Of a stretch of DNA of 64,000 nt, positions 35,357-48,583 are shown in pieces (the first letter of the stretch is position 1; each line of letters starts with the position of its first letter). The notes under the pieces were generated by a model. The model did not search any database, was not told the DNA's origin, and worked only from the letters and a program-made list of their open reading frames with translations. The position numbers and the translations under genes are program-made. This DNA comes from Straminergon stramineum. Taxonomy: Eukaryota; Streptophyta; Bryopsida; Hypnales; Calliergonaceae. The stretch covers positions 31,563,001 through 31,627,000 of the forward strand of contig OY987265.1 of assembly GCA_963920665.1 (NCBI GenBank), written 5' to 3'.

Positions 35357-38300
35357 CTTATAACTATACCATACAATTCTACAATCAAAAGTAGATTCAA
35401 GGGATGTGTATTTCTACAAGAAATTTGTGGGTGAAGATGGGTAATGGGTCCAAATAATCATATGAATTTTGTACTACACCAAGTTGGAGAAGAAGGAAGA
35501 ATGAAACATTAGACCCCTCCGATATGATTCATTTACATTACTTAGTTTTTAGTCATCACAAAGACCAAAAGCATGAGTAGCCAATGTCAATGGATTGTGG
35601 CCTTGCTAGAGTAACTACTAGGCTTCTTCACAAATGAGAACACATAATAGTAACTATTCGGTCTCTTTACATACTTAGAATACATAGGGAGGATTTGACA
35701 ACATTCACATGTAAACACCACAAAATTTGTTTTTATGTTGAAAATATAATATTAATATATGTGCGCTTCAATATAATCATCTCAAATTGCTTGGAGCCTT
35801 CATACCCTATTGGAGGTTGAGTTAGAGGCTATAATTGCTACATGTTGAATGCATGTTATTGTACTTGAATAAAATCTCTTTGAGGTGACAATTAAGATTG
35901 AACAAGGCTATAATCAATTTCTTTGATTATATATAGAGGGCATCTAGGTAGTATATGAAGTAGCACAAAGGGTGAAGGAGATACACTTACATAAACATAT
36001 CACTCTTCTATGGTTGGATGGTGAGTTGCATCAATAAATTCTATCTTCATATAAATTTAATATAATATATAGCCATATATATTTTTAATTATTTTCTCAA
36101 ATCTTAGACATTTTATTATTGTAGTTGTATATAATAATTAAAATGCATTCAAACTCACACATTTTTCCTCCTTGTAATATGAATTTTAATTCTAAAGAGC
36201 AATGGAAAGCTCACAAGGGGGATAAAAAACACAAACATAATTATAAAGTTACTTTCAAAGAAAAGATTCATAAAAAAGATCAAATCATTTTTGTTTTCTA
36301 AACAAGAATAGTGTTTATAAAGATAAACCAAAGTTACAAGCACTTAGTATGTAAATTCCTAAAATTGTCAACAAAGTTATTAAGTATCAAAAATAAAAAA
36401 GTTAAAGTCATTAAATTGATACTTCTAAAATGACTTAACTATTAGAGTCATGTGTGCTTATGGAAGGAGAAAGAAAAATTAACATATATGTTAGTAGTTT
36501 TTTTCAAGTCAAAAGTGTAAAAAATGTTATGATCATTTAGAATTTATTTATGAGCATGGGAGATCTATTGAATGAGGAGAAGAAAAAGTGGTGGAGACAT
36601 GGTCTTGATTGGTTGGTGGCTTGATGAAAAAGCTAATTGTGTAAGTAGATTCCACCTCAATTTCATTAGAATCTATTTTGTACATTTTGAGAAAATTCAT
36701 TTTAATACTACAAGAAAAATAGTCTCCAAACCAAGATGAAAATGAACTAATATGTAATCGTTATTTTTATTGGTTAGGATGTCTTGATTCGGACAATAAT
36801 CAATACAACTATGTTGATTTTTTTTGTGATGTAGTCAAATTTGTATTATTCATAAAACCAACACATAGAGTGCCACTTAAGCAAAAGAAAATCCATGCAA
36901 GCAAAGTTGCCATGTCAGCACATCCACCATGTAACTAGGACTATAAAATTTAATTAAAACTAAATTTGAGAAAATTTAATACTAAACTTATAATAGTACC
37001 ATACTTTACTAGCAACTTCGGTACAAATTAATTATTAAATTTTTTACCTTATTTTAAAAATAATTACAAGGCTTCATTGCTGAAATGTTGTAAAATAGAA
37101 TTAAATAAGTGCTGAAACTTTAGAAACTCAATAGTGTGTGCAAAAATAAAGTAGACCATACTGTTGTCCATACCAACTTGTCAAAAAGTTTCAATCATAA
37201 CTTTAGTAATCATTGACAACATCTACTATCAATAACTTGGTATAGACCAAGAGAGACTCATTGAAGTTAAAAATAAATCAATAATAGTGGGCAATGTGTT
37301 GGCACAACACAATTCCAAGAATCCAAATTAGAAGCAACTCATGAAGCCCACAAACATGCAAGCCAGCACATGAACAACAACTTGATCCAAAAATAGTGAA
37401 TTCGCATACCAATATAACAATGCACTTGGATCTCCATCTTCATCCCTCTCTTTGGAACCAAGCTCTTGAGTTTGGTTCACCTCTGTGCTACTTACAAGTG
37501 TGGCAAGGTAGCTTGAAGGAAATGGCATGGAGCTAGAAAGATTTTCGTAAGTCTTCACCCTCATTGATTATTTTTGTTGATGCAGTTCCTTCTTTGTGCT
37601 ATCTTTACTGATGACGTTTTTGTTGATGCAGGTACTTTGTTGATTGTTAGATGTGGTCAAGAAATTGAAGCTTCAGAATAGAAGGCTTTTTTGTCAAAGA
37701 AGTTGTACCTGCACTTGCTTTAAAAGGTATTGTAATGCAAGAAGAAGAAGATTAGCTTCATCACTATTCTCAGAGCAGTAAAGAGCGACAGATTTGAAGT
37801 ATGTTGATGTTGCAAGGTGTGAGTGTTTATTTACCCACCCATGGTAAACAACTTCCACAATAGGTTCTTTTTATTTTGTCTTAATTTTATTTACTAACGG
37901 GTGTCTAAGCATTGTTCATTGAGCCTTCCAAGCAATGGACTCTTTCCTAAATCCTAAGTTCAAAAAAATCATTGGAAACAAACATATTCACAAAGATTAG
38001 TCCTAAACAACATATAATTTTTCTACTAAATTTGTATTAATTGACCTACTTTGAAAATTAATATAATTTAGATTATTTAGTAACTCACCTCATATTGGAA
38101 GTTATTTTTCTCGTTGTTGTATAAATCATCGAGTTCTCCTTCATTTGCCATTTTTTGCTCACAACATGAAGAGTGAATTTTAATTACAAGTTGGCAGATT
38201 ATAGCTATTGGTGATTTTTTTCTATCCCTTCTCACTATTTAACTCACTTATTCTATTCTACAAGTTGACTTGGAAGGATATGATTTTTGATAAGATTTTC

Positions 38301-40019
38301 ACTAATTCAAGGCAACTTTCTAATCTATCCTATTTTCGATGGTTCTAATCGCTTCTCTAAGATTTCTATCTAATTTCTATCTAATTTCTATCTAAACTCA
38401 AGCTTTTGTACTCCTTCATTCTATCATTCAACTTTGAGTTTGTGACCTCTAATCTTTTTGTGCAATTGCTACAACTTCTAAAAGAGAAAGAGTGGTGAGA
38501 TTAGTGTTAGTTGCTACTTCTTTCTAAACTATGCTGATTTTTTTCTCTCAACCTATTCCTATGTCTCACTATTCTAATTCTACTTTAACTTATTTTGTTT
38601 TATTTTGTTTTCCTTTGTCTTTGTTCTATTCACTTCTTTTTCCTTCCCTCTTCTATTTTCCCTATGTCTATTCTACCTTAGTTCCTAAAAAAACATAAAA
38701 AAACATAAGAAAAATTTGAAAAGAACCTCAAATTTCTTGAAAGGGGAGGGGATTAATTCCTCCCCTGGCCCCTACCCTAGCCTACAGCCCAGCAGACAAG
38801 CCTGGCTAGGTAGGGCTCCTTGCCTGGCCGGGGGCTCCCACTGCCGGGGCTCCCCTTTACAGCCGGGGGCTGGCCGGAGGGTCTTGCCAAGGGGCTTCCC
38901 ACAGGTCGGGGGCTCCCCAAGCGACTGGGCTCCTAGCAGAAGCTCTAGAGCTGACGGGCTCTGCTCCAACGCCTAACTGGGGCTCCTATTTCTCTTTTGT
39001 TTTGCTTTATTTTTTATTTTATTTTATTTTATTTTATTTTTGTTTGTTGTTGTTGTTGTTTTTTTTTTTTTTTTTTTCCTTTTTTTAGATGTAAATTCCA
39101 GGGTTTATTCCTTAGGATTTTAACAATCTACTGCTCTCTCACAAGATATTCATAACATATAAGCATGTTTGGTTGATTTGTTATAAATATAGATATAGTT
39201 TTGTTGTTTTTTTTAAAAAAAACTCCCTCTTTTTTTTTTTTTAAAAAGATGAGTTTTTATCTCATTATTCTGAGGTCATGAGACCATGATAAGCTCCATC
39301 TGTACTTCTCACCTTCACAGGATTAGCCGTAATTAAATCAATCAATTCATAAATTAATTACCAAATTCTGACAAGCTGGCAAGAAGTTGTAGAATTCCCA
39401 GGGTTCTCTAACTTTACTTTGAATAATCTCCTTAAAAAAGGATTTGATGGCACTTCAGGCCATGTGCCTTAATTTGCCATGTTCAAAGATGAATACTAGC
39501 AATTAAAAGTTGGTAAACCACTACATGTTGGAGTTCGCCATGACTCCACTTTGGCATACTGCCTTGTCTATTTCAGATTGTGCTAAAAACACTAGCTACT
39601 AAAATAAGCTCTATTTTTTGTTCGTAGTCACAAGGCGAGATAAGTGTTTTGCTATCTTGAGGGATTGCATAACTAATTCGGATAGTAGCTTACAGTCATG
39701 GTACTCGGATCCCAAAACAACGACCAACAGGTGTTACATTGCTCTATTGTTCTGTAGTATTTTGTTTCCATTTCTTTTAAATTTGAAATTGCTTTGATTT
39801 TCTAAGGTTGGATTGAATATCTCTCCAGGTGATTTTACAATAACAAGTAGTGGTAACTTGTAGACACCTCGTACACATCATATGGTACACTAACAGTTTG
39901 CTGTTTGACATGGGTACAAGTGAGGGTTATCACCTCTTGGAGATTTTTTCAAAAATTTCAAGCTATGGTTATGGCGCATGATGCGTTTATGTTTCACCAA
40001 TTTACTTTGCCTAGACTTT
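35357..40019. other. Intergenic DNA between E1 and E2
   Basis: AT-rich and without recognised genes. Apart from the GC-rich minisatellite at 38750-38985 and the homopolymer and TTTTA runs just after it, I saw no repeats with clear ends. The last three bases (TTT, 40017-40019) are the left target duplication of E2. Confidence 0.5.
38750..38985. repeat. GC-rich minisatellite-like island based on GGGGCTCC
   Basis: GGGCTCC or a near variant recurs about every 20-25 bases (near 38812, 38829, 38848, 38905, 38926, 38978), with intervening CTGGCCGGG and CAGCCGGGGG. It is very GC-rich inside strongly AT-rich DNA, followed directly by TTTTA repeats and a poly(T) run (39008-39080). Open frames across it are a by-product of composition. 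Confidence 0.6.
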
Positions 40020-40410
40020 CACAGGAAGAAATTATGTTTTTTTTGGTGTCGGGCGTTGACATGCTCCTGTCTAAGGCTTGGACACTTTATGTCCAACTTG
40101 GTGTCGACATGTCTTCTTGTACATCTCTACGTCTACTAGGAGTTGAAGTGGATGTTGGAGATGAAAAAGGGAAATTCGCGTGAAAAAACATGGTGGTGTT
40201 GCTATTTGCATCCACTTTGACGTTGAGATGGTGCCTGACATCATCATGTTCAAATGGTTGTCTGAAAAAACAATATTTGACACGTCAGCAGTGGGGACCC
40301 ACTTTGACCATGGGTCATTTTCATTTACATTATTATATTTTTAAATAACAATGCTGCCCGCTTGAAAAAAAGAGTTGGGCAGCATTTTTTGGGCAGGGTA
40401 TGTTAAAAAG

Positions 40411-40497
40411 TGATGACGTGGTAGATGACGTGGTAGATGACGTGGCAGATGACGTGGCAAACAATATGATGACTTGGCAGACACTGCCACGTCAACA
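40411..40497. promoter_or_regulatory. Subterminal TGACGTGGCA cluster of E2 (left)
   Basis: GATGACGTGG occurs four times in succession (40412-40457), twice followed by TAGAT and twice extended to TGACGTGGCA, then TGACTTGGCA and the inverted TGCCACGTCA (40485-40494). The right end has related inverted forms (GATGCCATGTCACC, GATGCCACATCACC, CACGTGGCAC, 54510-54650). Position and repetition fit transposase-accessory protein binding sites. The same sequence is the hybrid G/C box recognised by plant bZIP factors. Confidence 0.5.
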
Positions 40498-41200
40498 AAT
40501 TCTTAGTTCAACCATTCTGATGGCCTTCTCTGGAATGCCATGAGCAACTTCAAGACGTCCCAAAAGACATCCACATAGACGTTTAATGTTGTAAATGATG
40601 TCTCAGAGGACTTATTGGCATTGAGGGTGATCTTCCTATTAATATTCGGGTGTTTACATTGAGGCACATGAGACAAGAGGATGTTGATGAGATTAGGATA
40701 AGGCAATACGAACATTCCCTAAGACATTCAATGGGGCATGGTAGTCTTCATTGTCTTGCACATGTGCACTTCAACATAAGGTATGTTTGTTTGAGATGAC
40801 GTGCATTGAATTCACAAGAATTTAGCTTATGCAGTGTTTAAAGCATGAAACTTTACTATGATGTTTAGGGTGTTCACCATGGAAGATGATTTCCAACTAT
40901 AAATTTCCATAGGGAAAGGTTCATGAGTGCTCTTAATAGTCTAATACAAAAGTTATAAGAACAAGTGGCATGGAGGAGCATGATGATGTGGGAAACTACA
41001 AAGACGTGCATTGCGTAGAGGGTTCACATGAGGCACCTTCAATGCAAATTGGCAATGTCATATGAATGTTTTGGGAGCATTGAAACATGCATTAAAATAT
41101 GTAGTAAGACATACATATCGTCTACGGTATTCTCATGATGTTTGCACAGACGTCTATGTGTTAGACGACCCCATGCTACATGTACCAGGGACAATGTCAA

Positions 41201-44200
41201 TCAAGCTTCATCGTCGGACACAACATTGTTTCCAAGGATGTCTCTAATGTCTTCTTCGACATCCATGGGATGTCTAATAGGGTCTGATTCAGCTGCCATT
41301 GGCTGCAAGCCAGCAAAGTCACCATCATTTCGCAATTGCAGAATGTCTGGAGTGTCTTCATCAAAGTGGATTGCTCCACGTCTTCCTCTAACAACAGTTC
41401 GGCACACCACTTTCCACCCTCGTCGATGCCGATCATCTGAGAAAAACACTTGTTGGCAATGAAGTGGAAAGGCAAATGAATCAGCATGGACCTGCCCGTC
41501 CATGTTATTGAAGTTTGCCACACTAAAGCCGTATCGGTCCCATTCAATACTTGGAAAACGAGCGTCTTGAGCCCCACACACCCAATCGCAAAGCAGGATG
41601 GTAACACAATGATTTCGGTAATCTAAAACCAATATTTCCTCAATGTATCCTACATACTCTTGTGAAACTTCACGAGGCCTCCTGTTCAAAAGACCCCAAC
41701 GACATTGCCGGCGAAAAGATGCGACAACACATGAATCTTGTGTAACAAGACCACCTTCCGCACTACGGACGCTCAGATGCATACCATGACAATACATTTG
41801 ACGATGTGATGTTGCATTTCGTTGAGGGGGTTGTGAGTACTGCAACACATCTTGCTGAACATGACGTCCAGAACGCTCTGCTTCTTTCACGGTAGATGTC
41901 AACCACTGCGTGAAAGGGGGGAAGTCACTCAATTCTTGAGGATACTTGACAGTTCTCCGAGGATGTGAACGCCTTGAACGCCGACGAAACTCTTTGCGTT
42001 GCTCCCATCTTTGACTCCTTGCCTCAATGTACTCCCTATTCATGGAATCAACCCTCTACATATTTTAAAAAGATCTCCAATATGAAGTGCAAAAAGTTGG
42101 CATATGTTTAGTGAGAAACACCCGCATTGAAACTAACGCCGTATCCAAGAGCATTGGTAATAAATTCCAATTACTAATATGCAAGACAATGATGAAAGGA
42201 ATCTAGGATGCCCTAAAAGCATTCAGACATTAGACATTCCTCGACAATGCTAAGTATCTTGTCAAACACATGGATAGGACAGAGACAACATCACAATTGA
42301 CACAAGAACATCATGATTGACTTTGTTCAACTTACTCGCGCCAAGACTCCAAGCGCGCGGCGTTGTCAATGACAAATGCATGTACCAACAAACGTAATTC
42401 ATCTGACATGGGGCGCTTCTTTGGTGCCTTGCTCCGTATGACCTCATCATTCATGATGGGGTCTTCTTCTGCGTCCCATACCCGGTGCTGCGTTCCTCAA
42501 AAATCTTTCATGTACTCCGTGCAAAAGCCAAGAGTGTCTTCATTGTGATATCCTTCTACTATGCTGCCTTCTGGTCGGGCATACGTGCGGACATAATCTT
42601 TGAATGTCTTCATGTACCGTTCTATAGGATACATCCATCTGCAATGCACTGGTCCACATACAAATAATTGTTGCACAAGGTGTACTGGAAGATGTGTCAT
42701 GATGTTCAAAAAAGTTGTTGGAAACTCCTTTTCCAACAAGCATATTGCCATGATCACATCATCCATGACGTCATCTTTGTCTGCCTCTCTGATTTCTTTT
42801 TCACATAGTCGTTGGAAGATTCTACTAATTTTTATAATAGCCAGTCTCACGTTCTCGTCCAAGATGTTTCGGACTGCCACCGGTAAAATCTACATGCAAC
42901 ATAAATTACTTCATTAAAGACATGTGGCCTATTATGTGACCTACATCAGCTAATTGAAGGCTTCCACTTCAACCATAGACGTCTAACAGGAAAGTTTTCA
43001 CTGAAATGGACAAGCTCTATGTCTATTCAACTAGCGCAGTCAGACACAGTCTATCCACTTGAGTGTTGTAACAGACAACAACGCTTCCAACACAGTGTCT
43101 ACTACAACAGTATCATGGACAAAGCATGCTCATCATGAGCCCACTGGTGGATTTTCTAGACGTTTGCATTGGTGGGTTGTGTAGACAGCATTCACTTATA
43201 ACAACTACCATGGGATTGTGTGGCTCACTTGTTGCATAAGCACGTGGTAGTCATGTGTCTTCATGTACTGAAGTCTTCCATCTTGGAATCGTTTGTGAAT
43301 GGACCCCACGTAGTTTGTTGGGGTGTGAATTTTGCATATAATGTCCATGAATTCCGTTCGCTCTTCTGGGGTCATGATGTAAGGCACATGGGGCATGTAA
43401 AAATCATCTTGTCGACGACGTGGATCTTGTAGCCAAATTTCTTCGCGAATCCCCAACTCTTGTGCATCAACTCGACTTCCAGGGCTGTCGTTCATAGCAA
43501 GAAGCGTCTTCACTATATTCTCGCACAAATTCTTCTCACAGTGCATGACGTCCAAAATGTGCCGTTCCAGAAGATGCTGTAGAAGTGGACATCTTCATTG
43601 TTAGACACAGAGTACAACTGTGCACACCTACGGCGTCTACAACATCGGAATTTACATCACAAGTGCATCACCGTACAACCTAAGTTATAGAAGCTATAAA
43701 ATGCTCACCTAAAAGTAGTCAAGTTCGTATAAAGCAGAAAGCCTTTTCACCCCAGTAAAACGAACCGGGTCGTCTGGTCCATCTTCTTTCCCACCCAAAT
43801 CCAGATATGATTGCCGCAATGCAGCATATCGGACGACGTTTGAACCGGTCATTCGAGCTGGTCTACCACGATGCTCTGTGCAACCATTGAACCGAAGATT
43901 CCGACGGTATGGATGATTACGACGTAAATACCTGCATATGCCACCATAAATAATCTTGAACCCTCTTACACTTTGATCTGCGCAGACATCACCCGTCCGC
44001 GCCATTCTAGAATCTGTCTGAGGTCCACAATCTGGACATCCTCTATAACCCTTGCAACAAAGACCAGAGATGAGGCCGTACGCTAGAAAATCAGATATAG
44101 TCCACAACAACAACCCCCGCATGATGAACTGCCTTGAACCTGCAGGTTTAGAGAAATCTTGCGCTGCAACCCCTTGCCAAAGGGCATGTAGCTCCCGAAG

Positions 44201-45517
44201 TAGTGGTCGCAAAAACACATCCAAGTTCTTCGAAGTTGGGGAATGTTTCCCTGAAATGAGAATGCTTAATGAAATAAAGAACTTCTTAGTTACAAACCAT
44301 GGCTCAAAGTTATAAATCAATATGAGCACGGGCCATGTAGACCAAGTGGTGTTGCTCAATTTGAAAGGGTTCACGCCATCCAATGCCAATGCCAGACTTA
44401 AATTCTTGTCTTCAGCACCAAAGTTGGCAAAGACAATGTCTGAATTGACATGCTTCCAAGCGGGGCTATCCACCACTGAACACATGATGCCATCTTCACT
44501 GACATGCTTCGTCCAACCGGTCAACATCTGGGCCAACTCTGAAGATCGAAATATGCGTCTCAACCTTGGAATCAAGGGAAAATGCTGAATTACTCTCGCT
44601 GGTATGGAATTTGAGCCCTCCAACCATCGTGATTTAGTGCACTTAGGACAAGTGCTCAGCTCTGCATGCTTCGCCTCATATAGCACACATCCACTTGGGC
44701 AAGCGTGGATGTTGTTGTACTCTAGGCCCAACTTCTTCATCATCTTCTTAGCCTCATAATGGCTACTTGGCATGTTATTGCCTTGTGGTAGCAAGTCCGA
44801 TGACTAATACTGCAACAATTCATCCGCAAACTTGTTACTCACATGAAAGACTGCACACATATTCATGATGATGATGGTGGCTGAGAGAATACTACATGTT
44901 GCATCCAAGTACACTGGGGTGGTGGCGTGCTCGTACAGACGTTCCATATTATCCACTCTATCATCTTCTTCATCCGCCTCTATGGACTCAAGGATGGGCT
45001 CAGACGCCATGGTAGTTGCATGCAATGTGTCGCCACGATCAAAAGCCTCTAAGACTTGCCGTTCAACATCATGTCCAACATCCATTGCATTGTCTTGGTC
45101 ATGTGGTACGAAGCCAACATTGTGATCCTCCATTTCATTGTCTTGGATGTTGTCTGCAACGCCAATGTTGTTGCCTTCAATATCTGCGTCATTGTCAATG
45201 ACATCGTCACCATAAGCTTGGTCTTCTACCCAAATGCCATTATGAGGATAACCATCTGGAGGGTCCCCTTCGACCATCGACTTCATAAGGAAGTCATCTC
45301 AACCCCTCTCACAAAGATGTTTTCTAATAGTGTCTATGGCACGGCGTGGCCCTCCATGATAGGTCCGGCAAGGGCAACGATAATTCTGCAAATCCATCTC
45401 CGTTGCCACCCTCAACTCTGTTTGAAGGATGAGGTCTGACACGGGAATGTGGTGGAGAACTTGACCATCATGGTTGATTCTAATTCGGGCCCCTCGTAGC
45501 GGGGCTTCACACACCAT
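41201..45517 (-). pseudogene. TNP2-type CACTA transposase gene of E2, four in-frame stops
   Basis: Exons on the minus strand: 45517-43709, 43576-43229, 42889 to about 42317, about 42047-41201. Domains in order: N-terminal zinc-ribbon-like YRCPCRTYHG (Transposase_assoc); acidic linker; Transposase_21 core with YNNIHACPSGCVLYE, CPKCTKSRW, GVNPFKLSNTTWSTWPV, LDVFLRPLLRELHALW and CKGYRGCPDC; then HILDVMHCEKNLCENIV; a DUF4218-like part (MTHLPVHLVQQLFVCGPVHC, MYPIERYMKTFK); and a C-terminal DUF4216-like part (GYIEEILVLDYR, FFSDDRHRRGWKVV). In-frame stops lie at 45299-45301 (TGA), 44804-44806 (TAG), 43709-43711 (TAG, exactly at a splice donor) and 42497-42499 (TGA). No frameshift was needed to follow the protein. 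As assembled it cannot make full-length transposase, but it decayed recently. The gene points toward the left end, opposite to the TnpA-like gene. Confidence 0.85.
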
Positions 45518-47380
45518 GGTTGTATATGCTTCTTTAGCTTCACATAGGGCTAAGAGCCTTGGAAGAAAGTTGAAGAAGCCCTCCTACTGCAACAAGATGC
45601 AATGACACACATGCAACACGTTAAGACTTTGGTTTTGCACAAAACCATCACAAAACTGAACATTGGAAGTGGCAAACTGCTGTACACATAGCTGCCGGAA
45701 GCCTGCCATAGTTGACTTCACAATGCTATCATGGACACTGTAAAAGACGTACTATGTCCAGAAACAAGGAAAAAACATCTTCATAGACATGAAGGACAAA
45801 CGGGATGTGGTCTACCAAAGCAATTTTCTATATTCTAGAAAGTCAAAGTAGACTTCTTTTTCGACACATGATCCTTGTTCTAAACATGCCAGCATGTGCA
45901 TCCATGATACTACTACTTCCCAAATGAAGACCCTAAACAAGCACATTCATTTCACTCATTATATTGTAAGCCAAATACAAAGACTACCTCCTCTGACACT
46001 GTACTAGATGTACATCATACTTGAAATTGCACACATACATGTCATGAATTGTACAGTACGAAATACCAAATATCCGGGATAAATGCCATATCATATCACT
46101 TTAAAAACATAGTGTCCGAATGGACAAGTCTAATTCTATTAACCATCTTGAAATTGATACAGTTTGTCCAAATCGACAAGGAATTATCTAGAAAAAGTCA
46201 ATTTTGACATTGAAAACTATCATCAACGTCAGACTAGACATTACTCTATGTAATGATGACTTGCACCTATGAAACCTAGAGCTTCAATTCATGCTGACTA
46301 TGTGGTTCTCTTCCCATTCCTTCAGATATTGATTGCCAACTTTTGTTGCTATTGCTAGTCTAGGGAAGAGAAGGATCTCTTCTTCACTAGAGGCAACTAA
46401 AAAGTCCCGTGACGTGTGTCGTTTAGCAGACCAATGAAGCATTATAGAATAGACGGAGTTTGTGGGACTATTTTCCATTTCTGTGCAGCACAAAAAACAT
46501 AGCTGTTAACATATTTGTGGGTATAAGATATATAGATCCCCTAGCACTTCTGGATGTCCACTACTTTCATGTACTTAAGGTCATTCAATTCTAAAAGCAC
46601 AAGCAAATTAACATAGACCCCCTTCTCTTGATGGAAATTGATGATGTCATGGAAGAAATAAGGGTGAGCTTAAGACTCTTCATTCTAGTCATGAATGAAA
46701 AAACAAAATAGAACCACCATCTTTAATTCCCCTAAGGAAAAAAATAGCAATGACCAATGTCCACATTGCTAGGACACAATTTAGTAATGAGGTCTGCATC
46801 GACGGGAACATGTCTAAAATGACCCTAAACTGACCCAAGAGGTTGTAAGTAACATGTCTTAATTGACAGAGAGTGTCTAAATTGATCATGTTCATTTCAA
46901 TAGAAAATATGGAAGCATCTCCAGCGCTGTAAATGCTTTCAATTTCCTAATGCCCCTCTAGGAAAAAATTTGTAGGCCCTTAAAGCCCACTTAGAAAAGA
47001 AATGGAGACATCTTCTGCACCCAAATCCAAAAAAATATGAAAACATGTGTAGGCCTCCAAGCATTCAATAACCCCAAAAGGAGGAACATCCATCCCACTA
47101 AAGAAAACAAACATGAGCACATTTGTAGTATCCCAAATCCGTCTTAGGAAATAACAAAAGAAGATAAAAGGGTCCAAATTCATAGGTCCACATACACTAA
47201 TTATGTCCACATTCAAAAACAAATGTCTAAAATGACAAAGAATGGACCAAAAATGTCCGAACTAACACATCTCAGATTGATTGAAAGTGTCCAAATTGAC
47301 AATGTTCATTTGAACTAAAAATATGGAAACATGCGTAACATCTGAAATGTCTCTATTGTTTTCAAGTAATCTCATGAAAA
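45518..47380. other. E2 spacer between the divergent genes
   Basis: About 1.9 kb without convincing coding sequence between the 5' end of the transposase gene and the minisatellite. It must hold the promoter of the transposase gene. GTCTAAAATGAC- and GTCCAAATTGACA-like phrases recur (for example near 46150, 46810, 46870, 47225, 47288). The portion from about 46955 is shared with E1. Confidence 0.5.
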
Positions 47381-47740
47381 AAATTTGCAAGCCTCCAAGC
47401 CTCCTATTAAAAACTCAAATGTGCAAACATGTGTAGGCCTCCAAGCATCCTCATAAAATCAAAAAAAATGTGCAAACATGTGTAGGCCTCCAAGCATCCT
47501 CATAAAATAAAATAAAATATGCAAACATGTATAGGCCTCCAAGCATCCTCATAAAATAAAAAAAAATGTGCAAACATGTGTAGGCCTCCAAGCATCCTCA
47601 TAAAATAAATAAAAATATGCAAACATGTGTAGGCCTCCAAGCATCCTCATAAAATAAAAAAAAATATGCAAACATGTGTAGGCCTCCAAGCATCCTCATA
47701 AAAAAAATATGGAAACATGGGCTGGCCTCCAAGATTTTAA
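47381..47740. repeat. 49-base minisatellite of E2, about seven copies
   Basis: AGGCCTCCAAGCATCCTCAT starts copies at 47435, 47484, 47533, 47582, 47631 and 47680, exactly 49 bases apart, with a degenerate copy at about 47723. E1 has about five less regular copies. The regular spacing in E2 suggests recent homogenisation or expansion. Confidence 0.85.
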
Positions 47741-48029
47741 AATTATATTATACTACTGTTGTTGTCATCTATTTTGACAAAAATGGTTTAAAAAGGCGTG
47801 CCACCTAGGGCTCTTAGATGTCTTACAAGACATTGGAATGGACGTTATGATGTTGTATACAACATCGTGATGCCACAGATCTTCATTCTAGTGACAGTCA
47901 ACAATCGTGACTACGGAAACCTAAAAAGGTGGACGCCTGTTTTTGCTTGTCGCGTGGAACCCTAAGCCATCTTCTACAGACTGTTCAGAACTTTAGCTTC
48001 GGAATTGAGAGCAATTTTTTGAGTGCAAC

Positions 48030-48311
48030 ATGACACTTCACTCAGGTGCGCATAGTTGTCTTCCGTTTCCAAGTGGAGAAGGAGCTTTAGTAGTAGGAGA
48101 TCATGATCTTGACAGGGATAGTGCAGGTCTCAGCATTTTCAAGAACTTTTTGGAGGGGGTTGTGGCCACATCACTCACCTCAACAATGGAGGCAACTGAG
48201 GCGCCCACTGCATCCACCCAAAAACTCCGTAGAAGTAGCTGCCTACACAATCCAAGTGAGTTGGTCAATGAAATTGCAACACCACTGCAACGAATTCCAA
48301 AGAAGAAGAAG
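48030..48311 (+). CDS. Probable first exon of the TnpA-like gene of E2
   Basis: Open from ATG 48030 (MTLHSGAHSCLPF) through NFLEGVVATSLTSTME and ending in a basic KKKK at the donor AAG|GTAACA (48312). E1 has the same ATG-proximal peptide (31722-31965) with scattered substitutions, so the sequence was in the family ancestor. The next exons seen are beyond the gap, at 50.7 kb, so the 265-base array would lie in an intron. The link to those exons is inferred from strand and order only. Confidence 0.4.
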
Positions 48312-48389
48312 GTAACAAACTCTCTTTACCACACACCTTCATTGTTTGGACACTATGGTGTCGGGGTTTTCGTGAGAGGGTGATTAAAA

Positions 48390-48485
48390 GAGGTAGGGTG
48401 TGTCAAGAGAGGTAGAGAGTGTGTCAAGAGAGGTAGAGAGTGTGTCAAGAGAGGTAGAGAGTGTGTCAAGAGAGGTAGAGAGGGA
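48390..48485 (+). repeat. 21-base minisatellite beside the gap
   Basis: TGTCAAGAGAGGTAGAGAG recurs at 48401, 48422, 48443 and 48464, 21 bases apart. One frame reads as a seven-residue repeat, SREVESV. It lies 100 bases before the N run and is probably part of why assembly failed there. Confidence 0.8.
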
Positions 48486-48583
48486 GAGGGTGAGGGTTTG
48501 GCTCCCCTCACCTGCACAGTGCCGCCTGCTCCCAGCGCGGTCTGCCGGTGCCCCTCCTCCCTATGCGCGCGGTCCGCCTCTCC

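Noticed and set aside
36700..36715. TACTACAAGAAAAATA near 36.7 kb as a CACTA end
   Set aside because: The first base is wrong and no partner terminus was found.
38716..38976. 86-codon GC-rich frame
   Set aside because: Lies in the GGGGCTCC repeat island and is open because of composition.
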